NCBI GenBank assembly: GCA_023101725.1
Contig: JALJCO010013386.1
Span: 124,001 to 188,000, forward strand
DNA length: 64,000 nucleotides
Direction of reading: 5' to 3'
DNA from: Atherinomorus stipes
Lineage: Eukaryota > Chordata > Actinopteri > Atheriniformes > Atherinidae
The first letter of the stretch is position 1. Each line of letters starts with the position of its first letter. Made by a program: the position numbers and the translations under genes. The notes beneath the pieces were generated by a model that did no database searches, was not told the origin of the DNA, and was given only the letters and a program-made list of their open reading frames with translations. Below are positions 1 to 17,800 of this stretch, piece after piece.

Positions 1-3000
1 AACACAGCCAAGGCCATCGCCGCCTGGGGGCTAGACTACGTGGTCCTGACCTCAGTCGACAGAGACGGTAAAGCTCCTCTGTAACATGTCCACCTTGCTT
101 TTGTCAGTCCGTTAGTACTGCAGCCTGGCCTTGAAAAGGAGGAGTGTCCCCAACTAAGAATTTTCATAGTTGAACCTGATTCGTCAGATCATGCCTTTGG
201 TCGAGGAATCGTCGAATCATGTTTTATTTTTTTCCCCTTATTGATTCATAATCTCATTTGTGTCTTTGCCTGCTCCAGAGAAAGAGCTATAACACCCCTA
301 TAAATAAATGAATTTTTCACTTGGCATAAGATGACAACAATAGCACAGTCTCCATGCGCTTTTATTTTTCTACATCACTGATTAGGCTGTAAAAGGTGTC
401 TGCTCATTTAAAATCCTTATCTTATTTATTTGAATATTTAACAAAAAGAAAATTAGAAGGTATGTTGGTGAGAAACAATTCATGAATGTGATTTTTTTTT
501 TTTTTTTTTTATCTTTCAGTTAACACTACAGGCATGAACTTAATAGTTTTTTATTTTTATTTTTTTGATTAACAATTTAATTTCGGAAAAGAGAATTAAA
601 GGGTGTAACAGTCTGTGCCTGCTCCACCGTGCACAACGCAAATGTCAAACATATACCAGGGATCACCAATTCCGGTCCTCGAGGGCCGGTATCCCGAAGG
701 TATTAGGAGCTCCCCTGTTGCAACACACCTGACTCCAATCAGTGGGCAATTGGCAAACGTGTGCAGTGCTTGATGTCAAGCTCTGCACATGTCACAAGGT
801 GTGCTGCAGCAGGCAGCCCCTAATACCTGCAGGACACCGGCCCTCAAGGACTGGAATTGGTGATCCCTTAAGTAGACTGTTTGGTAGACTGTGCAAAGTC
901 CTGGAAAGGAGTTGTCAAATCATCTACTTTTTGGGGACACCCCTATTGAAAAGATTAGCTAACATGTCCAACAGCCTGTTCTAACACCATGATTTATTTA
1001 CAGACATCCCTGATGGAGGAGCAGCACACTTTGCTAAAACTGTATGTAACCTGAAAGAAAGGTAAACTACCTCTTCTACTGGATCCATCTGCTGTTTGCA
1101 TCGTGACATCCCAAAAACTAATTAACTAGTGCTTTTATGATGTTTTTTTCTTCCTTCATCCAGAAATTCTCAGATCCTGGTTGAATGTCTGACCCCTGAC
1201 TTCCGTGGTGACCTGGCGGCTGTGGAGAAAATCGCCCTGTCAGGGTTAGATGTGTACGCCCACAATGTGGAGACAGTACGTGAGCTCCAAAGGTGCAGTG
1301 ACTTAACATTTTGTTCTGTGTTTTATTAGCTCATTATCTCGTTATATTCCAGTTGTGGTGCCGTTGGCTGATAAACCAGCTTTACCGTGTGATAAGGAAA
1401 CTTTTTATCTTGAACCCAGCAGTTCTACAGTCTGACAGCAGGTGGCACCAGAGGCAGTTATCAGTGCATTTAGTAATGGGTGAACTGGAGAAGTGTGAAA
1501 CATAGCGGTTGCTGTCTCATGCTTCCTCCTGATGACGCATTCAGATGCTTACGATGTCGGTCATCTATCTGCAGGTACGTGCGTGACCCCAGAGCAAACT
1601 TTGACCAATCCCTGAGCGTCCTGAAGCACGCTAAGAAGGTCAAACCCAGCGTGCTGACCAAGACCTCCATCATGCTGGGACTGGGAGAGACTGACCAACA
1701 GATAATGAACACTCTGACTGGTGTGTACACTCTGTACTCACATACACACACTTAGCTTAACAAGTTCTCTCATAACACATTTGTGCTGATGTCACAGAGC
1801 TGCAGGAGGCAGGAGTGGACTGTCTTACACTCGGCCAGTACATGCAACCCACTAAACGCCACTTAAAGGTGAGACATCCTATTTCTCCATCTTATTAGTC
1901 TGACATGTTTGTTGCTTGGATACACTTTTTAAGATGATGTGTGTTTGGGTTTAGGTGGAAGAATACGTCACTCCTGAAAGGTTTGCTCACTGGGAGAAAA
2001 TTGGGAATGAAATGGGTTTTGTCTACATAGCCAGTGGGCCACTGGTGCGATCTTCCTACAAAGCAGGTAAGTGGTCTACATCTTGTTGTTTATGGGAATT
2101 CAACTATATTTCTTGAGTCAACCATACTGCCAAAAAAGGAACACTGTTAATAAAGTTCATGGTTTAATTCATACTAAAATAAGGTCAGTAAGTACTGATT
2201 CAGAAACCATAGAGTGACTTGTTTGTTATATTAGAAGTGATTAAGGTCTTCCCAGTTTTTCTAAATAAAAAAGCAAACACTTGTGTTCTCATCTTATCTT
2301 TGCTGATCCATTTGAATCTAGAGCTAACTGAGAACTCACAGGTCCTGCCACACTGTGTATGTGCTAAAGCCAACCACAGAGACTGTCACAGTATGCCCAC
2401 TGTCTGTTGAATATTCTCAGCCATTTGGACCTTGAAAACCACAGCAACCCACAGTCAAACACAACTAAATGCACAACCGTAACTGAACTGGAAATAATCA
2501 GTTTGGACTTCACTTTATCAGTCTCATGAATCTTTTCACTATCTGGAGAGAAAAAGACCTCAGCCTTGCTGTGTATTTCAACAGATGCTATCAGTTCAAA
2601 CAGGAACTGATAGAGCAGTTCTGGCCTCCCAGATATTTCATGTCACTACTTCCCATGATGCACTGCAACACAATTACAGCTGACTGAGTATATACAATTT
2701 ATTATTTAACTACAGAAATGCATATTTTGAATATTGCATCTGCCCAAGTCTGGTAAACCAACAAGCCTTATGAGTCTGAATAGTCATGGTTTCATTCAAA
2801 GAAATGGCGAAAAGAATCAGGTTTTGAAGCTGAATCAAATTATAAAGGCTGGAGAGCACATTCTTGTATAAAGGACTGACTATTGTCTATGACTACAAAA
2901 AAAGGAAGAATGTGATAGTTTGTAAAACTACTTAAAAGGGACCATTCTTTCATACAAGACTGTTTAGATGAGATGATGATAATGAGGTCTAAAAAGGAAA

Positions 3001-3458
3001 GATAAGGTTAATTATTAATTTTGTATGACTTCATAATTGATAAACACATCCTGGCAATAAGTGAAACCAGCTGCAGCTGCCAATGAAAACGTGTTTATTA
3101 GAATTAAGTTCATATATTCAAGAAACTTGACCTATCTACTTCATGATCTGGGTGGTAGAAGCTTTCACAGTCAGAAGTCGGATAATGAGCAGGAGCCATT
3201 TCCTGATCTATGATGCATTTCTCAGCAGTAAGCCGAGTCACCACTGTTGCTGGTTGCAACCCAAGTAGCTCTAATCCTACGGCTTTTGTGAGAAAATATT
3301 CAGGGGAACTGATCCTGTTTATTTTAAGAAAACTTCTGAATCATAAGAACACCTTAAAATCTTATTAATCCTTGATTGTTTTTTCTTTCTTCACAGGCGA
3401 GTTCTTCCTGAAGAATCTACTCAAGAAGAGAAAAGCAGAAGCCACAATAGCAGAATGA
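1..3458 (+). CDS. lias: Lipoyl synthase, mitochondrial (3' half, 7 exons)
   Basis: Mitochondrial radical-SAM enzyme that inserts two sulfurs into protein-bound octanoate to make lipoyl groups for the 2-oxoacid dehydrogenases and the glycine cleavage system. The window opens inside an exon. Coding exons are 1-67, 1004-1061, 1164-1292, 1575-1720, 1798-1868, 1955-2066 and 3397-3458; all have GT-AG borders and phases agree, giving 214 codons of the C-terminal half. Seen: [20 protein letters not shown] at the start, [51 protein letters not shown] and [19 protein letters not shown]. The near-terminal RSSY motif is known in this family to supply the serine ligand of the auxiliary iron-sulfur cluster. 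The radical-SAM CxxxCxxC motif lies upstream of the window. TGA stop at 3456-3458. It converges on ugdh. No frame damage was found. Confidence 0.96.
68..1003 (+). other. lias: lias intron with a MITE
   Basis: Intron between the first two visible lias exons (GTAAAG donor, TTTACAG acceptor). Apart from poly-T stretches near 491-510 and 549-566 it holds the inverted-repeat element at 659-867. I see no gene in it. Confidence 0.7.
659..867. mobile_element. MITE with about 35-bp terminal inverted repeats
   Basis: The two ends, GGGATCACCAATTCCGGTCC on the left and the complement of GGACTGGAATTGGTGATCCC on the right, are near-perfect inverted repeats that continue through GAGGGCCGG. The internal 140 bp has no open frame and includes a second inverted pair around TATTAGG and CCTAATA. 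The end sequence and small size match non-autonomous DNA transposons common in fish, probably hAT-like. No clean target-site duplication was seen, so the superfamily is a guess. Confidence 0.7.
2067..3396 (+). other. lias: lias intron, nothing recognised
   Basis: A 1.33-kb AT-rich intron between coding exons 6 and 7. I see no repeat family, RNA gene or open reading frame with family features. Confidence 0.6.
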
Positions 3459-4000
3459 GAAACTTGTAAAGCTCATCTCTACCTGCAATAATAAAGTAAC
3501 AGACAAAATATGCTTTGCCCACCGTCACAGTAATCTCGTTTTCAGGTGCAGTGCAGGAAACTCCAAATATAATCCAACAAGTTGTTAGAATTTGTGCAGC
3601 ATAAAGAGTGCAAAGAGACAAAAATAATCCCATCTGAGTTTAGGGACCACTGTTTCTTTTAAACACCTATTCTCCTGTGCCCACCTGTAGCAGCCCCGAG
3701 CTGTTTAGGAAGATCAAAGAAGGCCCATAGACTGTCCATGTAAATACAACCTAACATGAGCAAAGGCTGTGTTTTCCAGTCTTTCTACTCTGAGGCTCAT
3801 AAATCACAATCACCATCTACTCCAGCCTCCTTCAGCAGGACCGAGGTTAGAAGCTCCTGACCTTAAACTAGTCCTGCTGGCAAGCTTTGATGTCTGCTGC
3901 TTCGCCTGCGATTTAATGAAGCAGGAGTTGTTTTTGAGCAAAATCTTTGTGATTCAGGTGAAGTTATGTGTGAAATAAAAGGGTCTGCTGCACCCTCCCT
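3459..4000 (+). other. lias: lias 3' UTR and poly(A) signals
   Basis: No coding sequence follows the stop. AATAAA occurs at about 3490-3495 and again at 3974-3979. Either could end the transcript, and the second lies about 0.25 kb from the opposing ugdh poly(A) signal. The exact cleavage site cannot be read from sequence alone. Confidence 0.5.
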
Positions 4001-4239
4001 TGGAGTCTCATGTCCGAAGCACTTTTACTCAAACGGCTACTTCTGTTTCCCAGTTTGGGATTATCAGTGATGTACTAAAATTCTGTTGAGATTTACACCA
4101 GGATAAGACAAATGTATGCTTGTTTTACTTAAGATCAGTTAGACAAAACAAATCTCTAAAATGTATATTTGTATTTACAGAATAATTAAAACTCTTCAGT
4201 CTTTATTTGCTTGTTTTCTTTTCCAACATTTGAATGATC

Positions 4240-4718
4240 AACAGCACAAATTAAGGACACATCACACTTTATTGCATTGGCCCTGCCGGCAAACATTCTC
4301 TGATGCAGAAGACACACCGATTGATGTACAGTAAGATGATTTATAAAAATATTTTTTAAAAGCATGTATAAAAATTGAGCAATTTTCTACCTATACTTGA
4401 TTATATAGTACATAATGTAAGAGCCTACTCAATAGTGTTCCTTTAAAATGAATACAGCAGACATGTTTGCTAAATGTTATCCAGCATGTAAAAAGTAAAC
4501 TGTGCATTTGGAATGGTTTATCAAAGAACTTCTTTCTAAACATTCACATAATACCAGATATAAAATTTCACCAAGCTTCCATCCCAGTGCAGGGAGCAGC
4601 TAGTTCAGCCCTCCTGATCATCGAGAGAGCAGCAGAGGAGGCAGGAGACCGTGTAGAGGCTCCTTCCCTCTGCAGCTGAGAGGAATGTGTTGCATGTGGT
4701 GTGGGAGAGGAATCCACT
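4240..4718 (-). other. ugdh: ugdh 3' UTR
   Basis: Downstream of the TAA (complement of 4719-4721). TTTATT at 4268-4273 is AATAAA on the coding strand and is the likely poly(A) signal, giving a 3' UTR of roughly 0.45 kb. Confidence 0.5.
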
Positions 4719-9699
<4,981 letters not shown>

Positions 9700-10579
9700 C
9701 TGTAAAAAGAAACACAATGCAGAAACATAAACCTGAGTTATAAGTGTATATTCACCTCTGCCAATATGCAACCACATCAATCAGTTCTTGCTGTAATGGC
9801 CACTAATCACAGCAGTTACACTGTAATAATGTCTCATAATGGTGAAAGAAACCAACTTCTCCAAGGAAGGGGGAGGGAAACACCTCCTGATTCTTCAACC
9901 AATAACAGTACAATGAGACAAAATTTAAAGAAATGTATCATCTTCATATTTTCAGGAACATAAATGCCGCGTTATTTCCAGCTGAACATAGCTCCCCAAT
10001 AACATAGTTTGCTAGACTCTGCTTCTCAGTAGGAAAATTTAATTCAAGTTTAAGAAGTTAAAAGTCATTAAATGATCTTAACGATTAGTTGGAGTCCAGG
10101 GGTTCATAAATAAGTTTATTCCTTATCATCACTGGATATATTTCAGTAAAAAGTCTAACCTCTACAAACAGATTTACCTCCTACTCTTTGGCTTCTTCTG
10201 TGGATTTGTCTTTATCAATCATTAAGATTAATTCTGCTCAAATTGTCACATGTAAGCTAAACAGCACCACAGTGATGGTTACCAGCCGTACCGTTACAGC
10301 CCAGTGGAAAATAAAGAGGCTTTCATGATTTCTGCTCAACAGCTCCTGGCAGGGAAGAAAAAGAGTCCTTTATCCCCAACACCTTCAACTTGTCCACTGA
10401 AGCAGCCTCACTGAAAAAAGGCTCGCTGTTTGTAAAGTATCTTACAGTACAGACCGCTGATGAACTACCCTGCCTCCTCCTTCCAAATGTACTCTGAGTA
10501 AACTAAAATCAAATCACTAAGTTGTAAATGAATAGACTCCCTTTGCTAGCTAGCAAATGGTAGCTAACGTTACGTTACC
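9700..10579 (-). other. ugdh: ugdh first intron, nothing recognised
   Basis: Presumed intron between the non-coding first exon and the ATG exon, bounded by a GTAACG donor near 10578 and the TTTTTACAG acceptor just upstream of 9699. No other element was seen. Confidence 0.5.
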
Positions 10580-10870
10580 TTTGCCAGCTCGACAGTCTGT
10601 AAACTTCAGGAATGTGCAGATAATGCTGGTTCTCCGTTAAAACGACTCGTGCGCTTTAAAGACGTGTTGACTCTGGAGCCGCGGCCGCTACACGCGATAA
10701 ATGCCCGTTAGGAGGGCGGAAACCTGCGCTGGACGGGAAAACTCTCACCGTGGGAGTTCCTCTGGTAACTTTTCAGGGACAGCCTTTAATTTAACGGAGC
10801 TACTTCTGTCCGCCCACCAGGCTTTCCGTCACCAAGCCCACGCACACATACTTCCGGCGCTATATTTTCA
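10580..10870 (-). promoter_or_regulatory. ugdh: Probable ugdh promoter and non-coding first exon
   Basis: The sequence becomes GC-rich here, with a GCGGCCGC site at about 10680-10687 and an ETS-type CTTCCGG at about 10850-10856. It sits immediately upstream of a possible donor for a 5' UTR exon. The start site is not visible, so the limits are approximate. Confidence 0.45.
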
Positions 10871-10874
10871 AAAT

Positions 10875-11840
10875 AAATGCACACAATGAATTAATCTGAG
10901 TGAATCAGAATCAGAGGGAAACTTTTATTGCCAAGTAAATTCGTTAAAAAACAAAGAATATATTTTGAGGTGAAGGCGATTAAACAAAAACAACACAAAA
11001 GCAGTCAAACACAAAATCGTGTAAAATGCTTAGAGGTTAAAAAGTTACACATCTTTACACAAAAGAAAGAATGTGCAAACACAATTTCAAATAAGTTAGG
11101 ATGCTGTGATTTTTTTTTTTTTTAAAAACATCCATATATTATTTCTGATAGAACATAAACAATATATCAGGAACTGAGACATTTGACCATTTCATGGAAA
11201 ATATTAGCACAAATCAAAAACAAATGAAGGAACATTTGACAACTTATGTTAACAGACAACAGGTCAGTAAAATGTATATAAAATGAGTATTTCAGGGAGG
11301 CAGAGCCTCACAGATGTAAAGACGTACAGAGATTTACCAATCTGTTACAAATTGTGTGTAAAGATTATTAAAAATTTCAGGAAAAGTTCCTCAATCTAAA
11401 ATTGTGAAGACTTTGAAGATCCCACTAGCTACAGGGACAAGGCTGAAGATCAAAGGTGAATGTCCATCTTTGGGCCCTCAGCAAGCATTGTGGACAAAAC
11501 ATGACATGATTCTCTACTGGAAGTCACTGCAAATTAAAACTCTTTAAAATGGCCTGAGGCAAAGCGGAAAACTGCTTGGTGGTCAGATGGATTAAAATGT
11601 GTAATTCTTAAGGAAACTGTGGATGCCATATCCTGCAAGTTTGAATGCATAAATACAACTCAATAAAAGTTTCCTTCCTGGCATTGAAAGCATTCACTGT
11701 GGTAATAACAAATAGCATGAATATATATATATAAATATATATATGTATATATATATATATATATATGCATATATGCCTGAACTATAAAGCTGCTGGTAGC
11801 TACAAATATGATAAATTAAAAAAAGGTGATATTTCAGAGG
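10875..11840 (-). other. map9: map9 3' UTR and 3' flank
   Basis: AT-rich sequence downstream of the map9 stop. TTTATT at 10924-10929 could be the distal poly(A) signal, but it sits inside a short repeat-like string (AATCAGAATCAGAGGGAAAC followed by TTTTATTG) that recurs in fish genomes, so the true 3' end may be nearer the stop. It includes the AT dinucleotide tract below. Confidence 0.4.
11719..11768. repeat. AT-dinucleotide tract
   Basis: About 50 bp of alternating A and T with a few interruptions, in the map9 3' region. Confidence 0.8.
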
Positions 11841-11958
11841 TTATTTTCGAAATGGAATGGTTTTATTTGGAGGACTCCACGGTGGAGGACTGTCCTGGAT
11901 TATTGCATTAATACGTCTTTCTTCTTTTTTGTCTCTTCTGTTCCAGATATTTTCTCGT
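11841..11958 (-). other. map9: map9 last exon with an apparent +1 frameshift
   Basis: In the phase set by the previous exon it reads TRKYLEQKRQ and then hits a stop. Removing one A from the six-base run (T at 11935-11940) restores the reading into DSPPPWSPPNKTIPFRK and the TAA at 11841-11843, the expected MAP9 C-terminal box. Confidence 0.75.
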
Positions 11959-14860
11959 CTGTTGGAAAAAGAAAATAATCATGAATATAAACAAGTAAAG
12001 TTTAAGTAGCAAGCGCTTTTTTTTTTTTTAACCAGACAAGGTTCCAGTTTGAAACTTCCTCCTCTTTCTACTATAGAAAATGCATGTCTCCTTACTGTAC
12101 AGTAAGTTTGTAAATTTAATGAATCATCACACAACATCCTACAAGCATGCAGGGCAGAGGTACAAGAGGATATAACAAACAGTTGGAAGCATGTGTTCTG
12201 GCTCAAACTTAAACCATCAAAACAAACCGTAAATTATTACAGAATCAACAGCTGAGTAGATTGAACATTATTCCATCTAAGTTGCATCACTTTAACCCTA
12301 TTATTCCTGATTTGTTTTAAGTATAAAGTTAAAAGAGGATCTTTATCCCATTGCATGTGGGAACACTCCAAAATGTGGGTATTTTGGAAGAATGTGTTGG
12401 ACAGAATAATCCTAATCGTGATCCAGAACTACGCTCGGTAAATTTCACTACATCCATAAATGTGAGGTCTTTATTTAACATCCGCTTTTGTTAGTGAAAT
12501 GGTGTACACTGCATGCTTTACAAAAAATAAGCCACATGATCAAAAACAAACCCTGCCTCTTGCCTGCTAATTGCTGGGATAGGCTCCAGCTTCTCAATGA
12601 CCCTGAACTGGAATAAGTGGTATAGAAAAAGAATGAAAGAATGATCAAAAACAAGTTTGAGTTTTGGAGCATATGGAGTACTTTTTGTAAATCAATGGAA
12701 AATAGCAGTTATCAATGGCTGGGATGAAAACGAGAGGATTTGAGTTGATCTTTTGTCACTGACATTTGTGTTTATAAAGTATGTGGGTGGATGTGATGTG
12801 TTTTAGACGGGATGATCTGTCTGTAAGCGAATGTGGGTTAGATAAACCTCATACCCACAGATTCACACTGCACAGGGTCATTACTGAAGATTCCAACATT
12901 TTTCTTTGTATGTGCCTTGAGGATTTGCTTTGTTTGCTTTCCACTAATGTTTTTTTTGTTGTTGGTGTTGTTTTGTTTTTTTTTTGTAAAATGGGAAATA
13001 ATTAACAAAATAAATGTTTTAGGAAAAAAGACTTTTAAAGTATGAAGAAATGCTGACTGTCAGCTTAAACTTCAATTTAAAATGGCAAGGAGTAAAAACG
13101 AGTAGTATAACATTAAAATCCTAAATCAAGTACAAGTTACTTTCCACTGAAGATCCTAAAGCAGTAATTATTTCCTAAGGTGGTGATTTCCAAGTCTCAG
13201 AGCATATGTTTCAAGAACAAATTACCAGCACATCTGGTTCTGGTCATGTCAGCCATCTGTGGTCATTTTACTTACAAGCCAGTTTTCGTACATCTCTAAA
13301 GAGATTTTATCTCTTTCTTCTTTCATGTATTGCTCCTCCTCCACTTTAGTTTGGATTTCTTTGCGTTCTTCTGTGAGCCTTTCATGGAGAACATGCTTCT
13401 TCTTTTCATACCTTAACAGTTAAATAAAAGAGGTTAAAAAGACAAAGTTGTCTTTCACTGCCATCTAGTGGTTGACAATTTTCACACCCAAACAGCACAA
13501 ACTGTGGTAACTTTCATCGTTTCTGTGAAACTATTTTCTTCAGGATTCATTGTAGCATTTTAGAAAAAACATTTAAACACGACAGACGTTTTCCTGTCAC
13601 ATTAACCACTGCATGAGACTGCGGAGTAAAACTTTCTGATAAAATTCTGATTATTTTGCTTCTTATGGCTCAGAAGCTGTGAGTCTGTCCTGTATCTGGG
13701 TTTAGATTTTACAATCACGAGAGGTCAGCAGGCACACACACACACAAAAACTGTACATTTCAAAACCCTGAACAAAATAAGCAGGATAAAAGACAAAATG
13801 ATTCACACTCACCAGTCTGAAAAAGCAGAGGTGCTGTCTCTCTTCTTTCGTCCTCTCTCTCCTGTTTTTGTTGATTAAGTTTGTTTTCAGCCTCTTTCTG
13901 TTTTCTGTACTTCTCTTTGAGCAGATCATCATGCTCGCGCTTCCATTTTTCAAACACCTTAAGAGAAAAATCTTTTAAAATAAAAAAAAAGAACAATCCA
14001 GGGTATTTCATAAGAAATGAGCAGTTTACCTGTTTAGCAGATTGCTGCTTTTCTTGTTTCTCTTCAGTCTCTCGTTGCTCTTTTCTAATCATATCTTTCT
14101 TTTCTTTGGCTTTTGCTTTGAGGCTTTCTGCCTTCTTTTCTTTCCAAGCTTCATAGGATGCAATGGCTTCTTCCTTTTTAGCCCCTTTTTTCTGTTTGAC
14201 AGAAAGATTTTAATCAGGATTCACCTGCTACATGATTGTGTTCTTATTATAATGTCTATAGATGGTATGCTGTGAATCACCATTTCCTCTTCTTCTTTTA
14301 AGAGCTCCTGTTTCTTCTTCTGTTGCATCTTCTGTCTTGACTCTTCTTTTTTCTTTTGAAGCCATTCCTGTAAACAGCAGGTTTTATTTAACTGAGAATA
14401 TGATACAGCCCCTCCAATGCCTTCGGTTAAATAATCTGCCAACAGCTCTTAAAATGATTTTATCACCCCCCTTAGCATTTTATTGCTTAAAGAAAAGTTA
14501 AACATTTAAAGCAGTTTTGTGTAAACTCATTTCTCTGTGACTGATATCTGAAAGAAATACTTCAAAGGGGAAATATTGCACAGTTTCTAAGTTGCATACT
14601 GCGTTTTTAAATGTCAATATGATATCAGCATATGAGAATATCACGAAATTTTTGTGAATTCTCATGAGATTTTGTAACAGAATGATGAAATATTGTGAGA
14701 TTTAATTAGTAAAATAGATCAATACTGTATTTTTAAATGTCAATATGATATCAACATATGAAAATATTGCGATATTTCAGTCGATATTTTTTCCAACCCC
14801 TAGTCTTCAGAAGTTTTAAAGTCTGTAAAGAAGAAGTTTTTGAAGAAGAAAAAGAAGAAT

Positions 14861-14893
<33 letters not shown>

Positions 14894-17800
14894 GACTTTA
14901 GAAACAGCGGGCTGATTAGTTAAATATTGGTTAAATATCGGTTAAATATCGGTGGGGTGGCCAATGTCTGATACTCAGTTTTAAGGTCGATATAGGCCAA
15001 TACCAATAGGGGGCCGATGAACAACCCCCTGTGACACAGATCCACCTCTTTGAATTCCAGGTGGGCATCTGCAGTCTGCTGTGATTAGTCTCTAGAGCTG
15101 CCTCTTAAATGTCAGTTATGATCAAATCATGCCACATCCGTTTTCTACAGCAAGATTCTTTACGCTCTCCCAAAATCAGAGTCACACAAGACCCAGTAGA
15201 TTGTTTTCATTTCGATGTCAGAGCAAGCAAATCCCTAAATGTGTAATATAAGCAGAAGTCTGGCTTATACGGTTAATATAGCAACATGGAGAATTTGTAG
15301 ATAGCTTATTAATTACCGGTGATGATACACTTATTCCCAGAATGCTCCATCCTCTTTCTCCATCTCTTTCTTTCTCCAATACAGTATATTGATCATTTTA
15401 GGCCAAACAAAATAATGCTCCCTTCCCAGCATGCAACATAGCATGACATACCTTCAACTTCTCTATAAAGCTGTTTTTATCTTCAGACAACAGTTCAGAC
15501 AACTGACACACAGCACAATGACAATATTTGTTAACCCAACATTACATAAAAGCCATTTTCATCCTGCTCCTCTGCTAATTGCTTGATTTTATGAAACAGT
15601 TTTGTAAAAGGTCATTCTCAAATATTTGGAGAGCAGTGCGCGAAACCCCACAGCCTACTCTTTTTACTACACAGCGTTGATGAAACTGGTTGTGCTGTGC
15701 TTTACATTTTTTCAAATAAATAAACAAACAGAATTATAAACACTGAAATCAAACATTCAACACTTTTGCATCTGCAGCTACTGTGCATCTATTTAACTAA
15801 AGAGATGCACAGTTGCTCTGAAACATGATCTAGAGGAGTCACATTTTTATATGTTCTGTCTTCAATTTTAAAAATGTTTTTCTTAAAAAAAAAAATCAAT
15901 TGTTTTATGTCAAAATAGCAAATAATCAACCCAATTAATGGGTTGACTAATCGTCTGCTCTATTACTGGAACAGAGTACTGTTAAAGCAGAGAGCACGTT
16001 CCTCCAGAGAGATTCGTTTGCTGACACATTTTCCGGATTTTAAGCTAGACACTGCAACACCTCATTTGGATCAGGCCTAAAACTGGCGGAGCCACAGCCG
16101 TGATAGAATGAACCATCTTAGAAACTAAAATTTCAAAAACGCAATTTCACTTTCTACCTAAACATGTCCAACATGCTCCATATTTCTTTATATCTGTCCA
16201 TAATGGAGTGTATAAAAGCAACAATGTGTACAGAAAGACCCCTGACTCCAAACCGTCCCCCTCCATCGATCAAAGAACATTGTCTAGATGTTTAACTAAA
16301 ACACTGTGGACACTTGTCGTCCCAGAAAAGACGACACACTCACACTGACCTGGTAAACGGCAGCTCTGAGAGAATCTGCTGCTTGTGGCACAGACTCTTG
16401 TAGGGAGACTTTACGGTCCAGAACTTTGAGAGTCCCCAAATACTTTGATTCCACCTTCTTGGAGCACACACTCTGGGACCTCTCAGGGCTCTTAGAGCGA
16501 CAGCTTAATGTCCTATTTCCAGTAAAATAAAATGTTTGTCAGTTATCTTCCTGTTTCATACATGCAGCTCAATTAGTTCAACTTCATCACTGACCTGCTA
16601 TCAGAGGATTTTTCAGGAGCCTGAGAAAGCTGATCTGAGTGATTATCTACACATTCCTGAAAAAATTAACAATTAAATCCAATTAAAAGATGAAATATTT
16701 CTAGCAGAAACTGAACATCACCATCTTGCTACATAACAGTTAAACATGACTTACATTAAATTCTTCAACTGATGCATAATTTCTCTCTAGTTCTTTGCTG
16801 TCGTCAGATATGCCATCTAAAACAGTATATCAAATATCAAGAGCATGACTGAAAGTAATCATTTTAGAGTGCTGAAAACATTTGTTCTTACCTCTGGAAC
16901 CAGAATCAAGAGTGAGGTGTTGGGACTGTTGGCTCTTATTTGAGGAGGATTTGCTGAGGTTCCATGAAGTTGTAGCATCTCCATCTGTGCACTAACACGA
17001 CAAAACACAACAAATATGTTAACTTAGCAGCTTAAGCTAAAGATAAATTAATTAAATGAAAACGTTGACTGCAGCTCTTACAGTAATGTTGCTGGATGTG
17101 GCTGTTGACTGGGGGACTGATGCAGAAGATGTCTGGGGCCTGCTCAAATCCTGAGATCCATTTTCTTCAACAGGCTTTTCTGTAGCTTGAAACATCAATC
17201 CAAGAGTTCGCTGCCGGGGCTTGGGTCTAGGTGGCTCCCTCTCTGTAGCACTATCTGAAAAATAACACCATGCGGAAACATAAGTGCAAATCTGCACAAC
17301 TGTTTGTTCTTATGGAAATATGAAGCACTGGACCAAACAGACCGGGAGAATCAGCGTAGTTGAAGTGTGGTGATGATGCTTGTGGAGTCTCTGAGCTTTC
17401 TCCCATCACAGGGCTCCTCTTCATCTCCCTCAGGACCAGGAGTGTTAACAACACTGCCTTCAGATGGTAAGGGCAAAGATAAAGTATCATCTGATGTTAG
17501 ATGTGATAGACTTGAGTATCCTCTGGTGATCTCAGGATCACCAGACTCCAAACCCTTATTTTCAAACTGACTGTCATCTCCACTGGCATGTGAGGAGTTC
17601 TGTGGGGGAAAGGGGTCATTGCAATTGGTCTGTTCACCAACGGGGGACCCTGCTGGCTCATTTTCTTGTTCTTCTGATGCTGTTGTGTCGTTTTGGGAAG
17701 AGCTTTTTCTTTGGGTTTTCAGGAATGAAACTTTCTTTGGCCTACTTTGCTTGTCTTCATTATCTGAAAGCTCAAAGCTGTTCAGTTTGGCTTTACTCTT

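Larger units (their letters stand above)
14368..16349 (-). other. map9: map9 intron with degenerate repeats
   Basis: A 2-kb intron holding a poly-T/poly-G junction at 14861-14890, a 44-bp direct duplication (14596-14641 and 14722-14766), three tandem 11-bp units (14920-14952) and a trace of an old transposon. No gene was seen. Confidence 0.55.
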
